64,000 bases of DNA. It comes from Dillenia suffruticosa. Its lineage: Eukaryota > Streptophyta > Magnoliopsida > Dilleniales > Dilleniaceae. Numbering within the stretch: the stretch's first letter is position 1; every line of letters starts with the position of its first letter. Below the pieces are notes generated by a model. The model worked only from the letters and a program-made list of their open reading frames with translations, ran no database searches and was not told the DNA's origin. The DNA is taken from positions 4,836,001 to 4,900,000 of the forward strand of contig JAVTVX010000010.1 of NCBI GenBank assembly GCA_033439265.1, read 5' to 3'. The translations under genes were made by a program, and so were the position numbers. This document shows, one piece after another, positions 19,353-30,583 of this stretch.

Positions 19353-19415
19353 TCTTCTTCAATAAAATTCAGAAGTATTCTTCATTTCTTATGCTCTATT
19401 TTTTGATATTTCAAC

Positions 19416-19569
19416 ATGGTATCAGAGCAAACTTCGATCCCTTCCTCTTCAAGGTTGGGTGACCTTCCACCTTCCATCAACCTTACCCAATTTCAAAATA
19501 TATCCTCCATTCAATTAAGAGGAGGAAATTATTATCAATGGGCAGCCTTGATGAGAAGGGTGCTGGAAC
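19416..19569 (+). pseudogene. copia gag start, subfamily D
   Basis: First 50 or so codons of a D gag (MVSEQTSIPSSSRLGDL, LRGGNYYQWAALMRRV), beginning at the ATG that spans the LTR end and primer site. It stops where the minus-strand D element enters after GGAAC. The rest of this gag continues at 24656. Confidence 0.85.
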
Positions 19570-20018
19570 TGTTGAAATATCAAAAAATAGAGCACAAGAA
19601 ATGAAGAATACTTCTGAATTTTATTGAAGAAGAATGAGAGCATACATGGACAGATTTGAGAGCATTTTTCTTATAGTTTTTGGAGATACAATGAGGCTCT
19701 ATTTATAGAGAAAAGGGAAAAATAGCCAGTAGAAAGTGATATTCCCGTTGGAGCTCAAACCCCAAGGAATTCCAACAGCTAGTTTTTTGACTGTTGAAAT
19801 ATGTGCTGCCCAAACTGCCCCTAGCTATTTGGGTTTGCTTCCTAGACTTTTCTCCAAACTTTTGGGCTTTCTTGGGCCTATTTTTGAATGTATTTTGGGT
19901 TGGTTTAGGCTGCCCAAATGGGCCATGCTTGCTGGACAATGCATGCTGATTTTTGAACTTCTAAGTAGATGCACTTGGTTGGTGATGAAGATGGGTTAAG
20001 TTATCCTTCTTTTCAACA
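19570..20018 (-). repeat. 3' LTR of nested D element
   Basis: 449 bp, TGTTGAAATATC to TTTTCAACA on the plus strand, next to the polypurine tract complement CTCCCCCTC. It pairs with 24207-24655. Confidence 0.92.
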
Positions 20019-23000
20019 CTCCCCCTCAAGTTGGGTGCGTAAATATCGATAGTGCCCAACTTGTTCATGATTTCTTGAAGATGCATTGCAGTTCCCCCTT
20101 TTGTGAAGATATCAGCTAGTTGCTCTTTTCCTTTGATGTAGGGAGTGGCTATAAGCTTTTCTTCCACCTTTTGTCGAATGAAGTGATAATCAACTTCTAT
20201 GTGTTTAGTCCTTTCATGAAAGACCGGATTGGATGCAATATGAATTGCCGATTGATTGTCACAATGCAAGTTGATTGGTGTAGAAACATTGAACCCTAAT
20301 TCCTCTACTAGAGCCTTCAACCATACAATCTCACTGGCTGCTGACGCCATTGCTCTATACTCAGCCTCTGCACTCGATCTTGACACCACATGTTGTTTTT
20401 TGCTCTTCCATGCTACCAAGTTGCCTCCTACGAACATGCAGTACCCGGTGGTAGATCTTCTATCCTTTGAATCGCTCGCCCAATCTGCATCGCAAAAGCC
20501 TTCAATTTGGGAGCTTCCATTGTTCTTCATCCAAATACCTAGTCCTGGTGATTTCTTGATGTAGTGAAGGATGCGCTCAACTGCTCTCCAATGACCCATC
20601 TTTGGAGAATGCATATGTTGACTAATTTGGCTCACGGCAAAGGCTATGTCTGGCCTAGTGATGGTGAGGTAGATCAGTCGTCCTACAAGTCTTTGATATC
20701 TCTCTATGTCCTCAAGTGGCTCCTCATCATCTACTAGAGGTCCAGTGGTGACAATAGGGCTACAAGCTGGCTTTCCTCCTAGCTTTCCTGTTTCCTGCAA
20801 AAGATCAAGTGCATATTTCCTTTGGGATAGAATTAACCCATTATTACAATAGGCTAACTCAATTCCTAGGAAATACTTTAGTCTCCCTAAATCTTTAATT
20901 TCAAATCTAGAACTCAAGAAATTTCTAACTATATCTATTAAATGCATGTCATTTCCAGTAATGATGATATCATCTACGTAAACTAAGGCTATCACTATTT
21001 TATCATTGTTTTTTCTAATGAAAACAGAAGAGTCGCTATGGCATTTAACAAATCCACTACTAAGGAAAGTATGGCTTAATTTTGCATACCATGCCCTTGG
21101 GGATTGCTTCAGCCCGTAGATAGCCTTGCGTAGTTTGCACACGTTTCCTCCTTGTTGTTGGAACCCTTGAGGAAGTTGCATGTACACTTCTTCTTCGAGA
21201 TCTCCTTGAAGGAACGCGTTTGCTACATCCATTTGAAACATGCTCCATCCATGGTTCACCGCAAGAGACATCAAGACCCTAATTGTATTCATTTTGGCAA
21301 CGGGTGCGTATGTCTCTTTGTAATCTATCCCATATGCTTGAGTGAATCCTTTAGCCACAAGTCTTGCCTTAAACCTTTCAATTGATCCATCACTTTTATA
21401 TTTGATTTTGTATACCCATTTGCATCCGACGGCTCGCTTGCTCTTTGGAAGAGAGGTGACTTCCCATGTACCGTTCTTGGTCAATGCATCTAGCTCTTCC
21501 TTCATTGCCTTTCTCCACCTTGGGTCCTTGGATGCTTCATCATATGTCCTAGGCTCCTGTTCTTTATCTATGCCACTCAAAAAATTTTGGTGGCTCAAAG
21601 AAACATGTGAGATGGTATAATAATTAGAAATCGGATGTGATGTTACCTTGGAGTTATAGTAAACTCTACGGTTAATCCATTCCGAACGGGGAACCCTAAG
21701 CCTCGTGGATCGCCTAAGGTGAGGAGGTGGTGCATCCAAATCTCCCTCTACATGCTCGGATTCTTCCTCTTCGGTTTCTTGATCTCCCCCTGAAGTGTGG
21801 GCTGCCTCCTCTTTTATGGAGTTTGATCCTTCTTCTTCATTATTTTGAGATTGCTCATTAGTCTCTTGGGAGATTCCTTCTGCAATTGGTGGAGATGATT
21901 GATTCGGGAGAAGTAAGAAATTTCACGTGCTTGGAGTCCTCTCTTCTTCTGATGATTGATGTTCTTCATTATCTACAAAAAAGGACTCATTCTCCACAAA
22001 TATCACATCCTTAGATGTGTATGGTTAGTTTTAGGGTCATAACATCTATACCCCTTTTCAAAGGAAGCATACCCCAAAAATATGCACTTTCTACCCTTAT
22101 GATCTAACTTATCCCTCATGTGTGCTGGAATATGAATGTAACATACACAACCGAATGTTCTAAGATGAGATATCTTAGGTTTTCTATCTAGTAGGGCTTC
22201 TAAGGGTGACTTGCCATCCAGGACTTGAGATGGGATAAGGTTTATTAGGTGGACAGCGGTTTTTATTCCATCACACCAAAATTTCTTAGGCACATTTGCA
22301 TGAAACATCATAGCTCTAGTTATTTCTAATATATGTCTATTTTTCCTTTCGGCCACCCCATTTTGTTGAGGTGTGTACACACAAGACATTTGATGTATAA
22401 TGCCATTCTCTCTAAGGTAGTTTTCAAATGTCAAACTAGTGAATTCTCCACCATGGTCCGTCCTTAGAATTTTAATGTTAGCATTGTAAAGTTTGGTCAC
22501 ATATCTCTCATAGCTTTTAAAGGCTTCAAAAGCTTGATCTTTGGTATTCAAAAGGTAGACCCAAGTGTACCTAGTTTTTTGGTCTACAAAAGTAATGAAA
22601 TACTTGTAGCCTAAATGAGATTTGATAGGTGAAGTCCACAAATCCGAATGAACTAAATCAAAAGCATCTTTATAAATTGTTTTTGAATTGGGATACATTG
22701 ATCGGGTTTCCTTTCCCAGAATACAAGCTTCACAATGTCTATCTTCAATATTAATACTTGGAAATAGACGCTTTAAAGTTTGGTCACTAGGATGCCCAAA
22801 ACGTTTATGCCAAAGAGATGCATCTTCTTTGATATGAGCTACGAGTGCATGATGCTTTTGATCCAAAAAATATAGATCCCCTCTTCTAGAACCCTTGCCA
22901 ATCAATTGATTCGACTTGAGGTCCTGAAAAGTAACAGTGTTTGGGTCAAAAACAACTCTACACCCTTGATCCTTAGTGACTTTGCTAATGGACAAAAGAT

Positions 23001-24207
23001 TTGAAGTGAGTTGGGGAACAAATAAAGCATTTGATGTTTTTCCAAAAAGTTCAATTTCCCCAATTTGCTCAACTTTCAAATCTTGCCCATTGGCAACACG
23101 GACTATCTTATGGTTAGGGAGTTTTTTAAAATGCTTGATTTTTCTTCTATCCCTTACCATATGATGGTCCGTTCCCGAATCAATGAGAAAATCTTCGAAA
23201 TTGAAAGAGGATAAAGTGTTTTGATTTTTACCATTGGAGGGAGCAAGTTGTTGAAACTTCTTGGAGATGTCATTGAGTTGACTTTGAAGAGCAGCAAAAT
23301 CAGCCATGGTAGGTCCTTGAAGCTTGGTGTGAAGTACATTATGCTGCTCGGAAAGTTGCTCCCTTGGTTTGAAGGTCTTGGGCTTTAAATGAGGATGAAG
23401 GTTCCAACACTTCTCCTTCGTATGTCCTCTTTTCTTGCAATTGGTGCATACATCAATTTTCTTTAGAACTTGATGTGCTTTGGCAGCCATGTGCTCTTCA
23501 ACGGTAGCCATGTGACCTTGAGCTTCAAGTCTAAGTTTGGAATTTTCTTCCAAACGCATGCTAACTTCCGTTCGTTGAATCATATTTTGCATTTCTCCAA
23601 ATGAAGGAAATTCCTTCATTCGGAGAATTTCTTGTCTAAGAAGAGAGTAGGAATCATCTAGACCCATGAGAAGACCAAAGATTTTATCTTCTTCTTTCCT
23701 CTTTTGGAGGACTTTGAGATCTATGGAATCCGGACAGAGAGTGGAGAGCTCATTCCAAGTATCCGTATATTCCCCAAAATATTGAGGAAGTGATTTCCCT
23801 TCCTTTTTGATGTTTGAAATTTGTCGTTTGAGCTCAAAAATTCTGCCAAGGTTAGATTCTTGGCCATAAAGAGAAAACATTGTGTCCCATATTAGTTTTG
23901 CATTGGGAGCACAAGTCACCATAGCTTTGTGTGTTTCATCCATGGAATTGAGTAAAAGAAAAAACACATGATTGTCCCTCTTCTTCCATTCTCTGTAGGA
24001 AGAATCCACCTCTTCAAGTGGTTGATCAAGTATGTGACCCTCCAAGTTGTGAAGTTCCAGCACCCTTCTCATCAAGGCTGCCCATTGATAATAATTTCCT
24101 CCTCTTAATTGAATGGAGCATATATTTTGAAATTGGGTAAGGTTGATGGAAGGTGGAAGGTCACCCAACCTTGAAGAGGAAGGGATCGAAGTTTGCTCTG
24201 ATACCAT
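19961..24207 (-). pseudogene. copia gag-pol, subfamily D (broken)
   Basis: D polyprotein relic with all domains recognisable. In order these are gag (LRGGNYYQWAALMRRV), the CCHC knuckle CTNCKKRGHTKEKC, protease LIDSGTDHH, pre-integrase finger, integrase (SDLWTSP, RTDHGGEF, QQNGVAERKN), the LRRSTRLRVPRSEW linker, RT (YVDDIIITG) and RNase H. It is interrupted about two or three times, mainly in the linker between integrase and RT. It starts at the LTR/primer-site ATG and ends 58 bases inside the other LTR. Confidence 0.9.
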
Positions 24208-24655
24208 GTTGAAATATCAAAAAATAGAGCACAAGAAATGAAGAATACTTCTGAATTTTATTGAAGAAGAATGAGAGCATACATGGACAGATTTGAGAGC
24301 ATTTTTCTCATAGTTTTTGGAGATACAATGAGGCTCTATTTATAGAGAAAAGGGAAAAATAGCCAGTAGAAAGTGATATTCCCGTTGGAGCTCAAACCCC
24401 AAGGAATTCCAACAGCTAGTTTTTTGACTGTTGAAATATGTGCTGCCCAAACTGCCCCTAGCTATTTGGGTTTGCTTCCTAGACTTTTCTCCAAACTTTT
24501 GGGCTTCCTTGGGCCTATTTTTGAATGTATTTTGGGTTGGTTTAGGCTGCCCAAATGGGCCATGCTTGCTGGACAATGCATGCTGATTTTTGGACTTCTA
24601 AGTAGATGCACTTGGTTGGTGATGAAGATGGGTTAAGTTATCCTTCTTTTCAACA
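24207..24655 (-). repeat. 5' LTR of nested D element
   Basis: 449 bp. The minus-strand TATA box reads CTATTTATAG on the plus strand at 24336-24345. The LTR also contains several GCCCAA/TGGGC words. Right flank GGAAC. Confidence 0.92.
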
Positions 24656-25186
24656 GGAACTTCACAACTTGGAGGGTCACATACTTGATCAACCACTTGA
24701 AGAGGTGGATTCTTCCTACAGAGAATGGAAGAAGAGGGACAATCATGTGTTTTTTCTTCTACTCAATTCCATGGATGAAACACACAAAGCTATGGTGATT
24801 TGTGCTCCCAATGCAAAACTAATATGGGACACAATGTTTTCTCTTTATGGCCAAGAATCTAACCTTGGCAGAATTTTTGAGCTCAAACGACAAATTTCAA
24901 ACATCAAAAAGGAAGGGAAATCACTTCCTCAATATTTTGGGGAATATACGGATATTTGGAATAAGCTCTCCACTCTCCGTCCGGATTCCATAGATCTCAA
25001 AGTCCTCCAAAAGAGGAAAGAAGAAGATAAAATCTTTGGTCTTCTCATGGGTCTAGATGATTCCTACTCTCTTCTTAGACAAGAAATTCTCCGAATGAAG
25101 AAATTTCCTTCATTTGGAGAAGTACAAAATATGATCCAACGAACGGAAGTTAGCATGCGTTTGGAAGAAAATTCCAAACTTAGACT
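24656..25186 (+). pseudogene. copia gag continuation, subfamily D
   Basis: Continuation of the interrupted D gag: the HNLEGHILDQPLEEVDSS, YGQESNLGRIFELK and LPQYFGEYTDIW blocks. It starts with the duplicated GGAAC and is cut at 25187 by an F LTR. It matches the gag of the D element nested next to it. Confidence 0.85.
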
Positions 25187-27416
25187 TGTTGGATTTTTGA
25201 CTAAGAAGAGAGAGAAATCTAATAAATTTCTGGTTTTTATTGATGTAGTAGAATGATACAAAGGAAGAGAGATTATCTTCCTCTTAATTTTACAAGGAGA
25301 GCAATAGCTCTATTTATAGGCAAAGAGAGAAAAATAGCCAGTAGAGAGAGAACAAAGTCAATATTCCCGTTGGGGCTCAAACCCCAAGGAATTCCAACAG
25401 CTAGTTTTTGGACTGTTGGAATATACATTGCCCAAACTGCCCCTAGCTATTTGGGTTTACCTCTTAGACTTTTCTCCATACTTTTGGGCTTCATTGGGCT
25501 TGTTTTTGAATGTATTTTGGGTCATAAATATGTTGTCAAATTCTGAACATTAAAAAATAAAAGGCCCAATGTTTATGACATTATCATATTTTCAAATTGA
25601 ATACCTTGAGACTTATCTTCATCTTCTCCCTTATTTTTAACACTCCCCCTCAAGTTAGGTGCATAGATGTCTATGGACCCTAACTTGCTAAGGATGTGCT
25701 GAAGATGTTTCTCAGTTGTTGCCTTAGTGAAAATGTCAGCTAGCTGGTCTTCACTTCTAACATATGAGGTTGAAATTGTCTTGTTTTCTAATTTTTCTCG
25801 AACAAAATGACAATCAACCTCAATGTGCTTCGTTCTTTCATGAAATACTGGATTGGCAGCGATATGAAGAGCTGCTTGATTATCGCAATGTAGAAGAATA
25901 GGAGCGATAGTAGGAAATCCCATCTCCTCAAGTAATGCCTTTAGCCAAACTATTTCGCTTGTAGCCGCTGCCATTGCTCTGTATTCAGCCTCAGCGCTTG
26001 ATCTGGATACAACAGATTGTTTCTTGCTTTTCCATGTTACAAGATTTCCTCCCACGAACATGCAGTAGCAGGTGGTGGATCTCCTGTCCGTGACATCCCC
26101 AGCCCAATCTGCATCACAGTAGCCATAAATCTCCATGCTGTGGTTGTTTTTCATAAGAATTCCCCTTCCTGGTGAGCTTTTTAAATACTTGAGAATTCTT
26201 TCTGCTGCCTTCCAATCTTGAATCCTTGGAGCATGCATCCGTTGACTGATTAAGCTGACGGCATAGGTGATATCTGGTCTTGTAATGGTGAGGTAGATGA
26301 GCCTCCCCACAAGTCTTTGATATCTAGGAATATCCTGGAACATTTCTTCATCACCTTGTGCTCGTTCTGCTATGGATATAGGAGTTGCTGCTGGTTTAGC
26401 TCCTACCTTTCCAGTTTCCTGCAAAAGGTCAAGTACATATTTCCTTTGGCATAGAACTAGCCCCTTATGAGAATAGGCAAGCTCTATTCCTAAGAAATAC
26501 TTTAGTTTTCCCAAATCTTTAATCTCAAAAGTAGATTTAAGGAAATTTCTAACTTGATCAATACCATTCATATCACTTCCTGTAATAACTATATCATCTA
26601 CATAAATAAGAACAATAGTGATTTCTTCATTGTTAACTTTAGTAAACATGGAGGAATCACTAATGGATTTCTTAAAGTTATTACCAAGAAGTGCTGAACT
26701 TAATTTTGCATACCAGGCACGAGGAGATTGTTTTAACCCATAGATTGCTTTTTTAAGACGACACACCTTGATGTTTGAATCCTCATCTAGCCCTTGGGGA
26801 ATTTGCATGTAGATTTCTTCGTCTAAGTCCTCTTGAAGGAAAGCATTCTTCACGTCCATTTGATACATTGGCCATTCTCCATTGGTTGCAATTGACATCA
26901 AAACCCTTATCGTTTTCATTTTGGCAACAGGGGCAAAAGTCTCAATGTAGTCTTCTCCATAAGTTTGTGTGAATCCTTTGGCTACAAGTCTTGCCTTGTA
27001 GCGTTCAATGGATCCATCACTTTTATACTTGATTTTGAACACCCATTTACACCCGACAGCCTTTCTTCCCTTAGGGAGAGTAGTAATCTCCCACGTCCCA
27101 TTTTTATTCAATGCATCTAGTTCTTCAAGCATAGCTTGTCTCCATTCGGGTTTGGTATTTGCCTCATCAAAATCCTTAGGTTCCTGTGATGAGTCAATGC
27201 CACTCAAGAACCCTTGATGGCTTGAGGAAGTATTAGATACACAATAGTAATTTGAAATAGGATAGTGAGTTACCTTAGAATTGTAATAAACTCTTCTGTT
27301 GATCCACTCTGAGGGAGGAAGCCTCAATCTGGTGGAACGTCGAAGTGGAGGAGCCAGCGGAGAGGGCAGTCTAGTTTCGTCTCCGGATTCTCCTAAGGTA
27401 GGTAATCTCCTGATGG
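25187..27416 (-). mobile_element. Ty1/copia subfamily F, 3' part
   Basis: Minus-strand F relic with 3' LTR 25187-25642 (456 bp, TGTTGGATTTTTGAC to TTTTTAACA) and open RNase H and RT coding up to the RRSTRLRLPPSEW linker. It then breaks off into A LTR sequence near 27416. The integrase, protease, gag and 5' LTR are absent. Full F elements lie at 39857-44895 and 38318-46987. Confidence 0.87.
25573..27416 (-). pseudogene. copia RT/RNase H, subfamily F (5'-truncated)
   Basis: An F polyprotein fragment with one open frame of nearly 600 codons. It covers the linker, RT (FQ-type block YQMDVKNAFLQ, YVDDIVITG) and RNase H (CDADWAGD, SSAEAEYRAM, HCDNQAALHIA). F differs from the other subfamilies in using DNQAALHIAANP where they have DNQSAIHIASNP. 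It ends 70 bases inside the LTR. Without the upstream domains it is a relic. Confidence 0.87.
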
Positions 27417-27565
27417 TCCCCCATTTGCTGGCCCGGGCTGGGCTGTCCCCAACTTAGAAACCTTAAAGGGATTACAATGAGAATGAAAAATCTACACAAA
27501 TTAAAACTATACATTTAGACTTCATTCTCTTAGGACATTAACCCTAATTGTCCTTTATTTCAACA
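27417..27565 (-). repeat. A LTR fragment
   Basis: Minus-strand scraps of an A LTR ending CCTTTATTTCAACA at 27565, with part of the middle absent. It is followed by CTTAC, the same five bases that precede the A element at 11880. Confidence 0.78.
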
Positions 27566-27863
27566 CTTACTAGCCGTTGGGGCTGTCCCCAACGGCTAGA
27601 TTTACTAGCCGTTGGGACAGTCCCAATGGCTAGTTTATCAAGCCAATGGGGGACCCTTTGTCCCCCATTTGCTGGCCCGGGCTGGGCCCGTAGGGCCCAG
27701 CCCGAACCCCTGCGGGCCAGGCCCATTTAGGGCCTTACAAGGATTGAAAAAGAACTCAAAGAATAACCAACTTAGGGGCTTCAATTTCGAAGCTCATTCT
27801 ATGACTTCTCTTTAGGGCTTCTTTAGGAAGAGCTAGGGAACTCAATTATGCTTCATTTCAACA
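27566..27863 (-). repeat. G LTR fragment
   Basis: About 298 bp of an LTR that resembles A and E but matches neither along its length. It has three MSA-like 11-mers (27571-27581, 27588-27598, 27606-27616), a GC hairpin around GGGCTGGGCCC and the end GCTTCATTTCAACA. No polypurine tract follows; RT sequence does. It may be the right half of the LTR whose left part is 11793-11879. Confidence 0.6.
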
Positions 27864-28105
27864 ATACCAAGCTCTTGGTGATTGTTTAAGTCCATAGATA
27901 GCTTTCTTTAATTTGCAAACTTTGTTGTTTTGATGAGAGAAACCCGGAGGAACCTCCATATACACCTCTTCTTCTAAGTCCCCTTGAAGAAAGGCTTTTA
28001 CAACATCCATTTGAAATAGAGGTAGAGAGTAGTTGGCAACAAGGGATAAGAGTACACGAATGGTATTCATTTTTGCCACGGGAGCAAATGTTTCCTTGTA
28101 GTCTA
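27864..28105 (-). pseudogene. copia RT fragment, E-like
   Basis: About 80 codons of RT on the minus strand: AKMNTIRVLLSL, FQMDVVKAFLQGDLEEEVYM and YGLKQSPRAWY. It is closest to subfamily E. It lies between a G LTR end and the A 5' LTR that starts at 28106 after the bases TCTA. Confidence 0.8.
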
Positions 28106-28539
28106 TGTTGAAATAAAGGACAATTAGGGTTTAGGTCTAAGGGAATGAAGTCTAAATGTATAGCTTTAATTTGGATAGATTTTTCATTCTCTTTGTAATC
28201 CCTTTAAAGTTTCTAAGTTGGGCCCTAAATGGGCCTTGCCCGGATTGTTCGGGCTGGGCCCTTGCAAAAACAGTCGTTGGGACTGTCCCCAACGGCTAGT
28301 AAAACTAGCCGTTGGGGACAGCCCCAACGGCCATAATTGGAGAGGGCACAATGCCCTCTCCTTTCTCTCTTTTCTTATCTCCTTGCCCCTCTTCTTGTTC
28401 TCTATAAATAGGGCTTATATGTTTCTTTGGGAGGTATGAAAAACATGCCTTCATTGCATGTAAACTTTCTTTGAATTCTCAATTAAATTCTTGAAGTTTC
28501 TCTCTTCATTCTTAGCTTGCTATATTTAAATTTCATCAT
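28106..28539 (+). repeat. 5' LTR, subfamily A (434 bp)
   Basis: Starts TGTTGAAATAAAGGACAATT and ends TTTAAATTTCATCA; somewhat shorter than the 487-497 bp of other A LTRs. It retains AACGGCTA motifs near 28290-28330 and the TATA box CTATAAATAGGG near 28402. Confidence 0.87.
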
Positions 28540-30141
28540 AGTATCAGAGCCATCTTCGATACCTTCATCTTCCGGTGTTGGTAATCCTCCACCACAAATT
28601 AGTACTTCCATGTTTACTTTCATTCTCTTAGATTCATCAAATTACAATGCTTGGCAAGACACCATCAAGAGATCCTTGAATTTCTTCAATCTTGAAAATC
28701 ACATATTGGAGGATCCCCTAGATGATGCCGACCCTACATTCAAATCATGGAAGAAGCAAGATGACCAAGTGGTGGTGCTACTTCAAATGTCTCTTGACAA
28801 AACCCACAAAGCAATGGTTACTTGTATTCCAAATGCAAGGGGTTTGTGGGATCAAATGCATGCTCTATATGGGCAAGAAACCAACACCAGACGAATATTT
28901 GAGCTCAAAAGAAAAATCTTCAAAATTCAAAAAGGAGGTAAAACCCTACCCGAATACTTTGGGGAATATAGAGATCTTTGGAATAAACTTAATCTTCTTC
29001 GGCCTCCAACTTCTAATCTCAGGACCATTCTTCAAAGAAATGATGAAGACATGACCTTTGGTCTTCTTATGGGTCTTGGAGATGAATATGCTTCAATTCG
29101 TCAAGAAATCCTTAGAATGAAGATATTCCCTTCATTCCAAGAATTTCAATTTATGATTCAAAGGGTCGAGACTAGCATGAGGCTAGAGGAGTCTACCAAG
29201 CTCAAATCCGAAGCTCAAGCCTTCAAAGCTGTCCAAGATGATCATATGGTCAACAAAGCTCAAAATTTCTTTAAAAAGGATCTTTGTACAAATTGCAAGA
29301 AACCCAGCCACAAAAGGGAAAGGTGCTGGTTTCTTTACCCTAATTTGCGCCCAAAGAACAACAAGAAGGTGGAACAACCAACTTATGCTCAACAAGTCTC
29401 CCAAGTGGCTGCACTCGAATCCAAGATGGAGGAGATGCAAAAAGAGATGAAAAGGCTCCTTAGCCAAGTTTCCCTTCATTCCGGTAACAACTTGAACTCA
29501 TCTCATTTAAATAAATGGCTTATTGATTCGGGCTGTGACAATCACATGGTAAAGGATAAAAACAAAGTTAGGAAATTCATTCCTCTGTGTCAAGGTTGCT
29601 AATGGTCAAAAACTAAAAGTTGATCATCTAAGTGAAGTTGAACTCTTAGGCAAGAAAACTAAACCTTTATATGTGCCAAAATTCAACTCTAACCTCATGT
29701 CTATTAGTAAAATTACCAAAGACCATAATTGCAAAGCCACTTTTGATCCTAACCAAGTTATTTTTCAGGATCTCAAAATGAATCACTTGATTGACAAGGG
29801 AACTAGGAGGAATAACTTATATTTCTTGGACCAAGAAAATCAAGCTTTTGGAGTTCAAAGTCAAGCGTTTTCTATATGGCATGCCCGACTAGGTCACCAG
29901 GGAGATTTAGCTTTGAAACGCCTATTTCCAAGTCAAAGAGTAGATAATAGGCATCACAAAGCTTGTATTTTTGAAAAGCAAACTAAAGTGTACTATCAAA
30001 TCTCAAACACAATATATGAAAATGCCTTTGAACTCATTCATACCGATGTGTGGACTTACCCATAGAATCTCATAATGGCTTCAAATACTTTGTTACCTTC
30101 ATTGCTCACAAAACTAGATACACGTGGGTGGACTTATTAGT
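28540..30141 (+). pseudogene. copia gag to integrase, subfamily A (decayed)
   Basis: Gag, CCHC knuckle (CTNCKKPSHKRERC), protease motif LIDSGCDNH and pre-integrase/integrase start of the decayed A element. It is interrupted several times. It ends at TTAGT, the target duplication of the E element. Confidence 0.85.
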
Positions 30142-30583
30142 TGTTGAATTTCTACGGAAGCAAGCAATGAGTAATAAAAGGGATTTCAAAGATTTTGTTG
30201 ATATTTCAAGGAAATTATACAAGTGGTTGAAGGCATTTTTTCATACTTTGAGAGGGCAACATGCTGCCCTATTTATAGAGGATGGAGAGAGGAGAAATTT
30301 AAGAGAAAAGAGAGAGTGGAGAGGGCATAAAGCCCTCTCCTTCTCTACTAGCCGTTGGACCTCCAACGGCTAGAATGGGAACTAGCCGTTGGGACCTCCA
30401 ACGGCTAGATTCCCAGCCTGCTGGGGGCCCATTTGGGGCCCCATTTGCTGGCTCGGGCTGGGCCCGAAGGGCCCAGCCCGAAACCCGCGGGCCTGACCTA
30501 TTGAAAATACCTATTGAATTAGGTTTTTACACTTGATCCTAGCAACAACTAGCTATGAAGCCTAATTATGCTTCATTTCAACA
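30142..30583 (-). repeat. 3' LTR, subfamily E (442 bp)
   Basis: TGTTGAATTTCTACGG to GCTTCATTTCAACA on the plus strand; it abuts the purine-tract complement CTCCCCCTC (30584-30592). Identical by eye to 34731-35172. Confidence 0.94.

Larger units (their letters stand above)
19570..24655 (-). mobile_element. Ty1/copia subfamily D inserted in a D gag
   Basis: Full-length minus-strand D element with LTRs 19570-20018 and 24207-24655 (449 bp each) and a perfect target duplication GGAAC (19565-19569, 24656-24660). By eye the LTRs differ at about three sites. At a commonly used plant rate of 1.3e-8 per site per year that is roughly 0.25 million years. The coding part is broken, with about two or three interruptions. 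It sits in the gag of another member of its own subfamily, in opposite orientation. Confidence 0.93.
18232..25186 (+). mobile_element. Ty1/copia subfamily D, 5' part, split by two insertions
   Basis: Plus-strand D element inserted into B. Its 5' LTR is 18232-18621 plus 19353-19416, split by an E remnant; the gag is 19416-19569 plus 24656-25186, split by another D element. An F LTR cuts it at 25187. The left target flank is CAAAT (18227-18231). Its 3' end is not adjacent; pieces that fit lie at 1383-2440 and 55040-56097. It is broken. Confidence 0.85.

Noticed and set aside
24606-25256. A 216-codon frame starting in an LTR and running into gag as a novel fusion gene
   Set aside because: The first codons are LTR sequence of the nested D element; the rest is the host D gag continuing after its insertion.
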